Assembly: GCA_902806595.1 (NCBI GenBank)
Contig: CADCXC010000009.1
Span: 1 to 64,000, forward strand
Direction of reading: 5' to 3'
DNA from: Pyrenopolyporus hunteri
Lineage: Eukaryota; Ascomycota; Sordariomycetes; Xylariales; Hypoxylaceae
DNA length: 64,000 nucleotides
A model generated the notes under the pieces. The model was given only the letters and a program-made list of their open reading frames with translations, was not told where the DNA came from and searched no databases. Position numbers and translations under genes: made by a program. Shown one piece after another: positions 9,717 to 21,738 of the stretch (the first letter of the stretch is position 1; each line of letters opens with the position of its first letter).

Positions 9717-11390
9717 TTACGAAAGTAAACTCTGAGGTATAAGATTTTCCGCAACCATATCTTCGAGCTGCTTAACGGCCCATTCGGGGTCTCGCGGGCT
9801 CGCGTTCAACAAAGCACCGAGATCTCCGGGAGTATGCCCCTGAGCGCAGGCTTGCAAGTATTGGGCAACCGCAGACTTCATCAATGCGATATCCCTGTAT
9901 TCCCGATTCTGGCTTAACCTGCTCGCATTCCGGTAATATACCTCCGCGTTTTTGGCGTTTTGTACGGCGGTGTTTGCCGCCGTCTGGTGCGACGTCGGTG
10001 GGAGAGCCATGGCGTAGAGGCACAGAGACGCATCGCCTCGTAGGAGGTGCGTCGTAGCAAGATCATCTTGGGAGATGCTCTGCACGGCCGACGCCGATTT
10101 CAAGCTTGCTATGCTCGCCGTGAGGACGTTCCACCGTGTCGCCGACTGCGACTGGGCGTCCCCGTTCTCGGATTCTGCTAGGGCCGAGTTGAACGCTATA
10201 AGAGAACGAGCGTTGGCGATAAGGCCATCCACGTAATTCTCGAGCTGGAGGGCCGCCGCGGCGAAGGCGGCGTCTCTTTCTCTCTTATAGATTTCGGCGT
10301 CGATCTTCCCAGATCTGTAACCTGCTTCTAGCATTGAAGAAATCAAGTTCCCTCTCGCAAGGGCGACTTCCTGCAACCGGTCCTGTCTGTCGCTCGAGAC
10401 GGTATGTGCCTTCTCTAGGAGGGTTACCGAGAGTTCCTCGGCCCAGGCAAGCGCATCCGCGGGGGCGGTCCTCGGCGAGGAGCTTAGGATGCTACAGAAC
10501 GTGGTAAGAGTCGCTAGCTGAGCGAGCACTGTGTCGACGAGAGTGTTGCGGGTGACCGGCTCGACGACATTGAACCACTCTCCATCTCCTTCGGCGGCGC
10601 CCGAGTCAGAAGCAACCGCCGAACCCCCGGGCGTGGCGGCATGGATATCCACATCTTCTCCTTGCTCGTTTGCGGCGCGTTCTTGCTCAAGGAAGTCCTG
10701 GTATCTCTGCTCTTGTAAATCGAGACACCTTTTCTGTAGCTCAAGCGCCTCCCTAAGTGCCTTCAAGGCTTGAGCATCGGCGCCGGCTGCTTCGTCGTCT
10801 TCATCGGTAGCAATCACTTCGGCGATGGCCGTAAGGACTTGAGACGTGTTAAAGAGCGTGTCGGCATTATCCGGATCCAGTTGCAACGCATATCGATGCG
10901 AGGACAATGCCTCCTCTAACGCATCTTTTAACGGTTTTGGTAACTGGTCCACCAACATGGGATGCGTAGCTACCTCCAGCTGCACCCGAGCCCTGTGAAC
11001 ATGGTCAGCACGGTGGGTTCCTTAACGGATCCGAAGGCGATGCGAGGAAGCTTCGATGGTAAAGCCGCCAGGCTAAACCGTCGTCGCACTCCGAAATGAA
11101 TCGGATATATGCTCTTTACGCTAGCTCTCCGGCTTCCTTCCCGCCTAGTATCGTGGAGGGGGTCCTTACTTATTATAAGCAAGGTCGACGCTTCGAGGGA
11201 ATCTGAGCAGGCCCCGATCATAAACGTCGACTGCACGCTGGAAGAATCTCACGGATTTGGCAGCATCTCCGGCACGCCATTTGCCTGCAGCCTCCTCGAA
11301 ATCGACGCCAACTGCTTGGAAGTCATCTGCCGTATCGAGCTTCTGCTCCTTTTTCGACTTAGCTTTCGAGCCGTGTTTTAGTCTCGACAT
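9717..11390 (-). CDS. Conserved fungal TPR-repeat protein
   Basis: Two exons, 11170-11390 and 9717-10992, encode 498 residues. The 177-bp intron (GTAAGG...CACAG) is long for this genome but keeps phase, joining AYN to KARVQLEV. The N-terminus is Lys-rich (SRLKHGSKAKSKKEQK). It is followed by TPR-like helices at about 25-130 (FFQRAVDVYDRGLLRFP; SSHRYALQLDPDNADTLFN), then an acidic coiled-coil stretch (DEDDEAAGADAQALKAL) and an Ala-rich helical C-terminal half. This suggests a soluble TPR adaptor or chaperone, perhaps in ribosomal protein assembly or an uncharacterised conserved fungal family. The precise function is not recognised. No signal peptide or membrane segment is evident. Confidence 0.82.
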
Positions 11391-12529
11391 CCTAGCGAAT
11401 AAGAGGCTAGTCCTTTGTTGATGCTTCTATACCTAGGTACCTACCTACCTAGGTAGTAAGGTTAGGTGCCTACGTCGATGTATGTTGGTATGTGACCGGC
11501 TATCATGGTCTATCGTTCTGTTATGTACCTACGTAATGACTTTTAATTTCATGTTTAAAGAGAAAATTTCCCGCCGAGACGGGGTTACTAAAATACTTAG
11601 GTACTTCGGAATGATTCGGCCGTGCCTTGCTTGGCCCCACACGGTATGCGGTAGGCGGAGCCGTCCGTTTGTCTCGTCAACTCGGAAGGCGTTACTCACA
11701 AGGTCCAGTTTTTGGGGAGGGTTTAAAAAGAAAATTGGTACATAGGTACCTAGGTATGTACCTGGGTAGGTAGGTACCTACCAAGTATAATAGGTATAAT
11801 CTACAGATGAAAAGAAGGTTCTTTAAAGCATAGGCCGTTCCTAAAGCAGTGCGGACGCGTACCGTAACTTGGAGACTTTAAGTATATATGACTTTTTTTG
11901 GTGGAGGATTAGATTGTTGCAACCGGATATTGAACATGCCCGGAGACGGCTTTATATGTCATCAATACTTGACTGCTATTACCGGTATGTAAGTCCTTGC
12001 TTCGGGAAATAGCTTTTCATAAATTAGTTTAACTATCATTTAAATTGTGAAATAATAGGAAGTCGCTTATAACGAATGAAAGATCGAGCGTCATGAACGA
12101 AGGCAATTGAATTGTTTATGTGAGATTTTAAAGTGGCCTATAGTTTGAAACTCACGTTTAATGCTGGCGCGTTCACTTCCAATAATAAGCTGACCTATAT
12201 GCTCCACTTGACTTAATATATATTAGATTTGAAGCTCAAAGGGTATAGCTGAGCCCCTTAGTAATGTCAGCTATATTTACACATCCTTACTCTAGTAAGT
12301 TCTTGTTCGCCTCGGGATCCTCATGCTTCGCCGAGAGCCCCTTGAGCAGGGACATCGCATACCACGCAGTTAAGGGAAGACTTAAATACAGCTAGCCCCT
12401 ACGATGGAAGGCCGAGTTTTTAAAACCACCACAGACAAGTTGACTTTCTGTTTATTGTTTCTGTTGAAATCCTTCACTTTTCTTTAACCTTGCCTTACTT
12501 CGGTCTTATCGCATCCCGGCTGCTTAAAC
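11391..12529. other. Intergenic region upstream of LPMO-like gene
   Basis: About 1.1 kb with strong clusters of the palindromic motif at 11431-11457 and 11742-11783. An 87-codon + frame at 11482-11745 has no recognisable features. The stretch from 11880 to 12520 is moderately AT-rich and is the probable promoter of the secreted-protein gene. Nothing else was seen. Confidence 0.5.
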
Positions 12530-13635
12530 ATGAAGACTGCGATCGCAATCATAGCCACGCTGGCTTCGGCTGGCCACGTTCGGGCTCACATAGCCGCGTT
12601 TACAAAGGGCATGTACTGTTTAGTAAGTATATTTCAACTTACCCTTCGCAGCAAGCACCATTAATCTTTGGCTACTTAGGGCGGTAACACAGCCGGAGTA
12701 GACGACCAGAATACCAAGGTGGTCGTCGATCCCCTGTACCAGCTTCCTAAGAGCGAATGGTGGATGCAACATGACCGTCACTGCGATTCGGACCTTTTCC
12801 GCCCTGCTCCCGGCGACTTCCTAGACCTCCCGGCCGGCGGGTCTTTTACCGTTGAGCTCGCCCACAACCGCGCCCAGACCACCCTGTCGTACGACGGGAG
12901 GTTTACGTCTGAATGGCCGGACGGCTCGAACCACCCCGAAGACTGGCATGGTACCCCTCCCGACGGCTGTGTTGACGACGGCGCGATGCATACCCAGAAT
13001 CAGTCAACGGCTGCCGGCACTGCATTCGCCATCTCGTACAACTCGGACATCACCAAAGTCACGATGGAGAACTTAGCCGTGTTTACCGTGCTGGAGCAGT
13101 AAGTGTGCTATCGAGGTCGCGTGTAGCTGTGTTCGCGAGCTAACCTGGGGCGATAGTACCCCCTGGAAACGTATTGCGACGTACCAGGTCCCCCGTGACC
13201 TGCCGCCTTGCCCAGAGGGTGGCTGCTACTGCGCCTGGCTTTGGGTTCCCGACGGATGTGAGTGGGAAAGAAGCCTGTACTTCACATACTAAAAGCATCG
13301 TGTGCTGACTCGAGTCGCGCCGCTCAGGTGGCCAACCCAACATGTACATGCAAAACTTTAAGTGCCGCGTCACCGGATCGACTTCTACGAGGGTCGTCGC
13401 CCCCGCTAAGGCGCCCGTGTACTGCGGTGACGGTAAGACGCCGTGCGTTCCCGGGGCAAAGCAGATGATCGCTTGGAACCGTACGTTCAATTGTCCCCTC
13501 ATCCCCCAGATGTATCTTCTCACGCGTTGTCTAGAGCTTGACGGAAATAATGTCCAAACACCACCGGGCGTCTCCCCCGGCTATAACCAGAAGATGGGCT
13601 GGCAGCCTGGTGCGCAAAACGATATCTTCCAATGA
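12530..13635 (+). CDS. Secreted LPMO-like copper protein (AA14-type candidate)
   Basis: Five exons, 12530-12622, 12680-13098, 13157-13257, 13328-13480 and 13535-13635, give 288 residues. All introns are 54-70 bp, phase-consistent, with good donors (GTAAGT, GTGAGT, GTACGT). Residues 1-19 (MKTAIAIIATLASAGHVRA) are a clear signal peptide. Cleavage would leave His20 as the first residue (HIAAFTKGMYC), the arrangement that forms the copper histidine brace of lytic polysaccharide monooxygenases. A second His candidate is His135 (AMHTQNQS). Blocks such as FLDLPAGGSFTVELAHNRA and CPEGGCYCAWLWVPDGC match my recollection of fungal AA14-like secreted proteins acting on plant cell-wall xylan. The family number is the least certain part; secretion and the exposed N-terminal His are visible. 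Confidence 0.75.
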
Positions 13636-14581
13636 GCCCGGAAGTTCGACCTCGTCGTCCTCGAACGGTCGAATACTAGAGCAGGGCTGCGCTGGTATTT
13701 TTGGATTTCCATATGAGTACACAAATTTATAGATATGTTGGTTCTTGAAATTTTATCATTCGTTTGTGTATATACTATTAGATTAAGTTAGGATGCGCAC
13801 CTACAGGTAGGTAGTTGGCTCTGCTATATATACCTACCTATGTACCTAAAGCTTTTTATGTTAGAAAGATTTGCTTAAATGTAGATGTCCTTATCTAGGC
13901 CTATGCGCTAGCCCAACAAATCTACCTAGGGGAGGAAGGCAGGCCTTCTTGGCTGATTTATTGTTGACAGTAGTTACCTACTCCTATTATTCAACATTGA
14001 TGGATGAATAGATGGAGTATTCGAAAGGCAATTGACACGATTCCATGTTTCATGTGGATTCTCGGTCCCCTCTAGGTTTGTGTGAAGTATGGATTACTTT
14101 GGTTAATACAAATTACCTACGCGCTGCTCTGCCTGGGTTGATCAGATCAGATCTTAATTAATCGGCCTACAACAGCCATATCCGATCTAATGGGAGCTAG
14201 GTACCTACCTAGGTATGCATGTAGATTAGGTAATACCTGTACGGATTAAGACATCGGACAGGGGTAAGAGGTATGTACCTATCTGTACTTACCTGGGTAC
14301 CTACCTAGGTACCTAGGTAGGTATCCACGCAGCCCACGCAAGCGTGGCCGTAGCGCCTTAGGTACATGCGCATACAAAATTAACCTTATCTTATCTGGTC
14401 CGGCCTATTTTTTTTTTTTTTTCTTCCTTCATATTACCTGGGAATTGAATTCACACTCGCAACGCTTTCAATTTAATACGCTTTAACCACGGGCCAATTC
14501 CTGCAATATAGCGCCATAAACCTACCAGTCCACCATAATGTGTGATTCTGCATAGAAAACAGATCTGCGAGCGCTCACAAA
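13636..14581. other. Intergenic region upstream of DBP3
   Basis: Contains palindromic motif clusters at 14199-14215 and 14291-14333 and a 14-base poly-T run at about 14409-14422, close to the DBP3 start. No gene was recognised. Confidence 0.5.
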
Positions 14582-16591
14582 ATGTCGAAACACCGCCTCG
14601 AGGACGAGGAAGTGGATGCAACAACAATCCCGCGCAAGAAGTCCAAGAAGGAAAAGAAGGATAAAGATCGCAAGGAGAAGCTGCGGCAGGCTCACGCGGT
14701 AGGAGCCACGGTGGAATCTCCCGCGGAACCAACACTATCAGAAGCCAGCGAGGAGAAGAGTCGGAAGGACAAGAAAAGGGAGAAGAAGGAAAAGAAGAAA
14801 TCGAAGACAACCGTGACCGAACACAGCAATGGAACGGACTCGAACAGCGAGTTAAACAAGCAGGAGTCTATTGATGAGAGCGTGGAGGCCCAGTCACGCG
14901 ACGAGGTAGATTCGGACCGCAAATCAAAGAAGGCGAAGAAGGAGAAGAAGGAGAAGAAGGAAAAAGATAAAAAGAAGCGCAAGGTGGAAGAGGCTGACAC
15001 TAATAATATTTCTCACGACGAAAGTAGCGGGCGCATGGATAATGGTGCGAATGGAGCGGCCGACGCTTCGGTCACCCCCCATACAGGGCAAGCATACAAG
15101 CAGACGGCTGCTCTTACCACGGTACCCGAATCTGATATTGCAGCCTTCCTGAGCAGGCATCAGATCGTCGTTACTGATCCGCTCTCGGACGAGCCTCTCC
15201 GGCCCATTATTGAATTCTCTCACTTACCATCCTCCGCCCTCATCGCCAAGAACCCCTTCGCGTCTTTCAAAGCCCCAACACCCATTCAAGCAGCCTCTTG
15301 GCCTTTTGGGCTCTCGGGTCGCGACATCGTTGGCGTAGCAGAGACGGGCTCGGGGAAGACTATCGCCTTCGGTCTGCCCCTCATCTCTGCCGTCCTGAAA
15401 ATGCCCAAATCGAAGGGCGCCGGCAGGATTCGTGCGGTCGTAGTTTCGCCCACCAGGGAGTTGGCAATGCAGACAAATGAGCAGCTAGCGAAGCTCGGCA
15501 GCCTCGTGGGCTTGGAAACCGTATGTGTCTATGGGGGCGCGTCTAAAGATAACCAGAGAGTACTTCTGCGGAAGGCGGACGTAGTAGTGGCAACCCCCGG
15601 CCGACTAAAGGACTTCTTAGATGAGGGCTCTGTCCAGCTGGGCGACGCCAAATTCGTCGTGTTGGATGAGGCCGATCGGATGCTTGACAAAGGCTTCGAG
15701 GACGACATTAAGAGGATCATCGGGTGTACGCCGCCGAAAGAGGACCGTCAGACCCTTATGTTCACGGCGACTTGGCCCCAGAGCGTGCAGGCCCTCGCAT
15801 CTACCTTCATGGTGTCGCCGGTCAAAATCCAGATAGGCGGCAACGAGAGCGGTGATCTGCAGGCGAACACGAGGATTGAGCAGCGCGTCGAGGTCGTAGA
15901 TCCTCGGGGAAAGGAAACCCGACTTCTGCAACTGCTCAAGGCCCAGCCCAAGAACGAGCGAGTCCTAGTCTTCTGCCTGTATAAGAAGGAGGCCACTCGG
16001 GTTGAGGGCTTCTTGCAGCAGCGCGGCATCAAGGTGGTCGGCATACATGGAGACCTGAAGCAGGAGCAGAGGACGCGGAGTCTCGAGGCTTTCAAGACAG
16101 GGCAGACGCCTGTCCTAGTTGCCACCGACGTCGCGGCCCGAGGCCTAGATATCCCTGAAGTGAAGCTGGTGATTAATGTTACCGTAAGTTGAACTATTTT
16201 CTTTGTAGATATGTTGTGGACACAGACGTAGTTCCGTATGCTAACCTACCTAATTCACAGTTCCCTCTCACTATCGAGGACTACGTCCACCGCATCGGGC
16301 GTACAGGACGTGCGGGTAAAACCGGACAGGCCATCACTCTCTTTACTGAGCATGATAAGGCACATTCTGGAGAGTAAGTTGAACGGCTGCTACCCAACAC
16401 TAGATGCGACATTACGCTAACGCTTCTTATTAAGGCTGATCAACATCCTTAAAGCTGCTGGTCAACCGGTACCAGAGGAGCTTCTGAAGTTCGGGACTAC
16501 CGTCAAGAAAAAGACGCACGGTACATACGGAGCCTTCTTCAAGGACGTTGACATGACGAAGAAGGGGACGAAGATCACATTCGATGATTAG
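14582..16591 (+). CDS. DBP3: DEAD-box ATP-dependent RNA helicase Dbp3
   Basis: A nucleolar helicase of 60S ribosome biogenesis (27S pre-rRNA processing in yeast). Exons 14582-16183, 16261-16373 and 16435-16591 give 623 residues. The first about 145 residues are extremely Lys/Glu-rich (KKSKKEKKDKDRKEK and similar blocks), a typical nucleolar tail. The core has the Q motif (PTPIQAASWP), Walker A AETGSGKT at 253-260, PTRELA, TPGRL, DEAD at 362-365, the motif III variant TAT, ARGLDIP and HRIGRTGRAG. The intron at 16184-16260 joins NVT to FPLTIEDYVHR and that at 16374-16434 joins HSGE to LINIL. The C-terminus THGTYGAFFKDVDMTKKGTK is typical of Dbp3. The gene is convergent with RFT1 across 126 bp containing palindromic motifs. 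Confidence 0.95.
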
Positions 16592-16717
16592 GTGGTACCA
16601 AGCGAGGCAAATTATTTTCTATATAGGTAGATCGAGGTGTGCTCATACGCGGACGTTATCTACCTACCTACCCTGCCTACCTAGGTACCTATATAACTAG
16701 GTAGGTACCCAGATAGA

Positions 16718-18563
16718 TTATCTGTCGCTGCCGCGGATGGAGCGGTAGCTATCCACCAAGTACTGGCGCTCGGCGTAGGCGCTAGTCAGCAGGTTAACAT
16801 CTATAGACGAGTAGAGGCTAGAAGGTAGTAACGAAGGCCACTTACATAACGATTATAAATGGCACGGCCCTCGTTCCAACCGTGAACAGATCTGTGAAGA
16901 TATGTGGTGAGACGCTGCCGACGGAAATACCGGCCCTTGCCAAGGAAGCCCAGAAAGCTGCGGTAGCGACGGTCGAGAGGACCAAACCGCTTGGAAGTAT
17001 GTCGCTCCAGCTGAAGTCGGCCCCGTTGGTTCTGAAGTACCGCGTGATGAAAGCTCCGCTCCAGGCGATGCGGCATAGCATATTAATACCGTTGGCATAC
17101 ACAAGACCGGCAGCGCCGAAGTCCAGGACCCGGAGGAAGACGAACCCGGCAATCCCGAACGCTAGACTGAAAGCACCCATCCACAGACTCTGGAGATGGA
17201 CCTCGGATTCCGTGGCGACGGACGAGACGAAGGCTTCCGCGATACCGTTAATTGCTAGGAGAGGAATGTACAAGCAGTATCGTGCCAGGACGGCTCCGGC
17301 TCCACTAGCGGACCACTTGGCGCCGGCGACGATCTGGACCAGGATGGGTGCTGCATATGGCCCTATCGTAACCACTACCATGCTAAGGAAGACGTAGAAT
17401 TTCAGGAGCGCCTGGAGATCTGAGCGCGCTTTAGCGATAGCTTGCTTCCCGGGAGATCCCTTGGCGGAAGAGAGCAGCTTGCTAAAGTAGTTCCGACTAC
17501 TCTCCTCGATGGGCTGGAAGACCAAGCGCGCCAACAAACTCCCGTAGTTATTGGCGAGTGCGTAGACACCCTGAGATCCCGGGTCGGAGAGGACGGAGAC
17601 TAAGAACGTGTCACCTTGGGTGAGGATGTGCTTCAGGAATGACTGGGCCGTGAGGCTAGACGCGAGCTGTATCGTTGGCTTGAAGAAGTATCCAAGCGCG
17701 TAGTTCGTATCGTGGACCGCGTTCGTCGTGTTAGCCTTGTCTGACTTGCCAGCCTTATCTTGAGAGGGAGCACTCCTTCTCACCAGTAGGGAGAACCCTT
17801 CGGCAGACGCCAGTTGAGCACCGTACCACGCGTATACGGCGAGGAGTCCAGTGCCGTAAGCTAGCTGGCCAAGAGCGAACGGCAACACACCCAGTTCTAG
17901 CCGCCTCCTCCAGGCCCGGTTAGCGACTCCGAAAGTAATGAGACATCGTAGGAGGGTCGCGATCGATTCGGCGGCAGCTCGAGGTCCGAAGCGTAGTCTA
18001 TACTGTAGTATCACGAAAGCCGGCTCGGAGAGCAATTCAAGGATAGCTGCTAAAGCGTAGACGTAGAGAGAAATATCGAGGTAAGGTGTAGCGGCGGTGG
18101 TACCGTCCACATAATGTAGATAGGCCCAACCTAAGCCAGCTGATGCTACTAATCCCAAAACTAGAGATATATGGGCAATATTCACGACCGATTGGCAGTC
18201 TCTTGCATTTGCAGCGTTGGCCCGTTGGCTGCTATCGTGAAAAGATGCGGAGGGGCTCTCCTGTCGCTGGATGGCTACACGCAAGCTCTCGCGGGCGAAG
18301 AATAGGACGGATAGGTAATAAACTTCGAGCTGAGTAGATACCCCTAGGAGCTGGGCGGTCAGAAAGCGAAGCAGCAGCTGGTTGACTACAAAGGTTATGG
18401 CGCGCGACACGATCTGAAGGACGATGAGCAAGGATGCAGCGCGAACGGCAGAGCCTTGTCTTGGGGTGGTGGTTGTGGCCGGCGGCGTCACGTTATCACC
18501 ATCTGTGGGAGCCACTGGGTGGTCGTTCATCATTATAGGACAGCTCCGGGAAGCTCGAGGCAA
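16718..18563 (-). CDS. RFT1: Oligosaccharide translocation protein Rft1
   Basis: A multi-pass ER membrane protein of the MOP/MATE-like superfamily, required for N-glycosylation at the Man5GlcNAc2-PP-dolichol step. Exons 16846-18563 and 16718-16781 give 593 residues. The conserved start of the core, SLLIVLQIVSRAITFVVNQLLLR, is present, as are the family signature around the first helices (STQLEVYYLSVLFFAREALR-like) and about a dozen hydrophobic segments. The last intron (16782-16845, GTAAGT...GACTAG) adds 20 residues, ending YLVDSYRSIRGSDR. A nearer acceptor would give an implausible 28-bp intron. The start could be Met1 or Met11/12. The N-terminal 30 residues are Pro/Thr-rich and cytosolic. 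Confidence 0.92.
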
Positions 18564-21500
18564 GGCAAGGTCCTATTGGACGCAGGACAAAAGAGTTAAG
18601 TCCGGCCTTTGGGGCAATACGCGCAGGTGAAGATAACACAACCTGCTTTTGGCGATTTAGCGATTTAGCGATAAACAGCCCGGCTTGGCGTACAAGCCCT
18701 TGGGGTTCACTATTAAGCCCAGTGCCCGGGCGCTAGTGGAACCGCTATTGATAATAGGTGGCCGGTTCTGAAGCTATGCATCTTAGGCGGTACGTTAGCT
18801 CCGTATGTATTGTAGTACATGTACCCTCGACCTCGTCCAGCCTAGGGTGTACCATGCATGCAGTACCTAGGTAGGTACCTATGCAGATACCACCATCGCA
18901 AGCGAACTGAAGAAAGGCTTTCCAGTCGCTTCCACTCGATACAAGCACAAAAAGAGTCTTACAGGCGCCCGAAAGCACGCCATTTTCACTTCATCCGCAA
19001 CTTGGAATCTTCTAAATCATGACGAGTTTTCCTCAAACGAACACCATCTCCTATTCATATTTATTAGCTGAGTGCCCATTCCTAATCCGTCCATTTCGAA
19101 GCATACAGAGTTGAAAGGCAAGTCCGATAACAGCCCGACCACTCGAGAATTGGCACCGCCATCGAACAATATATCGGCCCGATGCTTCAGGACGACGATC
19201 ATGCAGCCCGCCCAGGCTCTTACCATTTGTGGGTTGAAGTATTCCAGTCTACAGCAATCTAGACCGGAGCCATACCAGGGCTCCCCCAACCTCGATCTGC
19301 TGTTTACCAAGGAATCCCAGTTGATTATAGGTATCGTAGGTAGTTCAATCGACACCAGCCCGTTCAAGAGGGCCCTATCGATGCCAGGAGTAGCATACAC
19401 CACAACAGTAACGAATTTCTGTAGTATCGGCCATGTTTCCTTACGTCATGGTACCATACACGTTTTACGTAGTTTCGAGCGTCTGCTGCCGATGCTTACT
19501 ACTCAGATGTTCGATACGAACTGCACGAGCAGAGAAATCTTGGCTTATCATGTACCAGGTATGTAGTAACTAACTCCTAGCTTATTTCCTGGCACCCGAC
19601 AGACCTCCATGTACGTATACCGTAGGAATCATGAAGGCCCGATGACATGTCGAATCCATGTTCATTCGGCGGCATTACTCATTCCTCGGATGATGATCTT
19701 GGATAGTCTGAACATCAGTGAGGGCTTGCCTGCATAAGACCGTGGATAGTAAGTCGAGGTCATGGTGAAAAGGAAGTCAGCCAACTCATCAGATTGGGAA
19801 GCTAAAGATGCATATGTCCAAGCCGTTGGCATCTTCCCAAACGCGCGGCGCAGCTCCTTCGTAGCGGCATGGTCATACGAGACTAATAACAACGGCAACA
19901 CACGTGCTATGTAGGTAATACGCAGGTGTATGAGTGGGTGGACGCGGAAATTCGCCGCCTCTTTTCAGGTAGCCAACGGCACTTGGCTTCGTAGGGTTAT
20001 TGTAGGGGGCCGCATATATACAAGTTCATGGGGTACACCCTGGCTTATTCCGACGATATGGTAACAATCAAGCTAAGTTCTAATGCCGAATCCATCCCGC
20101 CTGAAACCCTTTGGCTATGATGCTGGGCGCAACATGTGTGTCTAATTTGGATGGGGAGGGGAGTTTCTTCTTTGACTACTATGTACGTGACGATGCAGAA
20201 CATGCGAGCTTCACGCTTCCGCAGCATAGATGCGTAAGAGATACATAGGTAGGTACCTATGTATACGAGGAAACGGACGGGGTTCAATCTAAAGAGTCTA
20301 AGATTGTAAAGAGCCCCTAAAATGTTGATTTGTAGGTATCTACACCTATATACCCTCATATAGGTGCTCATATAGGTGGTACCAAAGGTAAGCACCTGCT
20401 GCTTAGGAGGTACATACATGTATGTTGGGGTACATGCCTCTTTCCCCTGTTACCTACAGCTACGAACCGTTCTCAAGTACAATGTTCTTCGTCGTGCACT
20501 CAGCCTTTATAGCTAGGTACCTAGGTACCTCAGGTATATAATAACTTTAGCCAAGCGCAGCCCCGCGCTGGTGAGTTCGTAAACAGTCTACCTAGAGAAG
20601 AACGTCCCACGAAACTTGAGACAAGCCTTTTCATTACGTATTCAAGCACTACAGTCCGTCCCGATAACTTGTGGCGCCGCCCGACCGAACCGACCGAGGA
20701 ATATAACGGAATTACCCCGTGGGGCTCTCCAGATTATAAAAGAATATCCAGCTTGGGGTTCTGTGCTATGACTAGACTAGACATTATTGGTTGTGTCCCG
20801 TGATGTACACAACCCTGCTACCTAATATATAGGCTGGTCGAGGTTCCACAGGTACCTACATTACTTGGATGAGATAGAAAATTCGGGGATGATGATGACT
20901 CCCATGGAAGTATACCTACGGGTACGCCCTATACCCCTCCTTCCAGTTCCATCTGTTAGTACCACATGATGCTGTTTACCTAGTACCTTCCATCCATTGC
21001 TTACCTACCTACCTTCCTTACCTTGCCTACCTACCTCTCTATAGGTACGGTGGGTACCTGCATAGGTACATACCTAGGTAGGTACATAACTATTTCACCT
21101 CTATTAATACGCGTACTTACCTAGGTATATAGCCTTGTCTATAGGAACCTTGGTTTACCTAGGTGAGCAGATCATAGGTATATTGTATGAATAGAATATG
21201 TGATTTACCATCCAGCGTACGAGTTAGGTGAGTACTTGTACCTACCTACCTACCCTCTTACCTGGTAGGTACGTGCATACATACCTACATATCGGTAGGT
21301 AGACATATACTCGCATGGGGTAGGTACCTACCTAGGTTGGTACACGATGCAGTACCGCATGTAGATGGTAGGTGGGCTAAAGAACCAGGGCCGCGACTTT
21401 CACGGCTCTTAATGGCCTCAATAACTACCCCAGCACCCTCGTGCTTCCCTTTGGGTGGTAACCCCCTCTCGTTGCACCTGTCTCTAGGTACTCTATCGGT

Positions 21501-21738
21501 TATATACCAAATCGGGTTTGTTTTAAATTTCAGTTCAAGGACTGCAGCTGCGATACGAAGGTAACCCTCAACCGCTGGTTAAACTGACCACGTCCGCCTA
21601 TATAACAACAATAATAACAACAACGTCAACACCCACGACACCTACGACACCAACAACACCAATACCTCCACACTCCTATGTTGTTCTAAAATCGAGTCGT
21701 CGGTCATATAGATCTACCCTCACAGCAACAGTTTCGTG
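18564..21738. other. Gene-poor 3.2-kb region, possible degraded coding traces
   Basis: No confident gene is present. On the minus strand, frames at 19017-19403 (128 codons; open further upstream) and 19662-19901 (79 codons) have protein-like composition (for example FDGGANSRVVGLLSDLPF), but I find no phase-consistent join and no family match. An overlapping + frame of 164 codons (19072-19566) competes. Either may be chance. The palindromic motif is dense here: 18863-18880, a perfect 16-bp palindrome at 20515-20530, and a cluster at 21000-21340. A CAA/ACA-rich stretch (21605-21665) lies just upstream of the transporter start. Confidence 0.5.
20515..20530. repeat. Example of the dispersed AGGTACCTAGGTACCT palindrome
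   Basis: A perfect 16-bp palindrome, representative of a motif family built from TACC/TAGG units. Other copies or clusters lie at 1776-1792, 9157-9179, 11431-11457, 11742-11783, 14199-14215, 14291-14333, 16661-16710, 18863-18880, 21000-21340, 26699-26720, 26827-26853, 40069-40085, 40441-40466 and about 51350-51372. I noticed none in exons. Confidence 0.85.

Noticed and set aside
11845..11857. 13-bp match AGCAGTGCGGACG shared with 53325-53337
   Set aside because: Matches of this length are expected by chance in 64 kb, and the surroundings do not align.
16782..16845. Alternative RFT1 acceptor giving a longer tail with a VNLLTSAYAERQY-like reading
   Set aside because: It would require a 28-bp intron, too short for fungal splicing; the 64-bp intron keeps phase and ends in a plausible tail.
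21000..21340. Cluster of TACC/TAGG repeats considered as an interstitial telomere
   Set aside because: The units are palindromic TACC/TAGG mixtures, not CCCTAA or TTAGGG tandem repeats.
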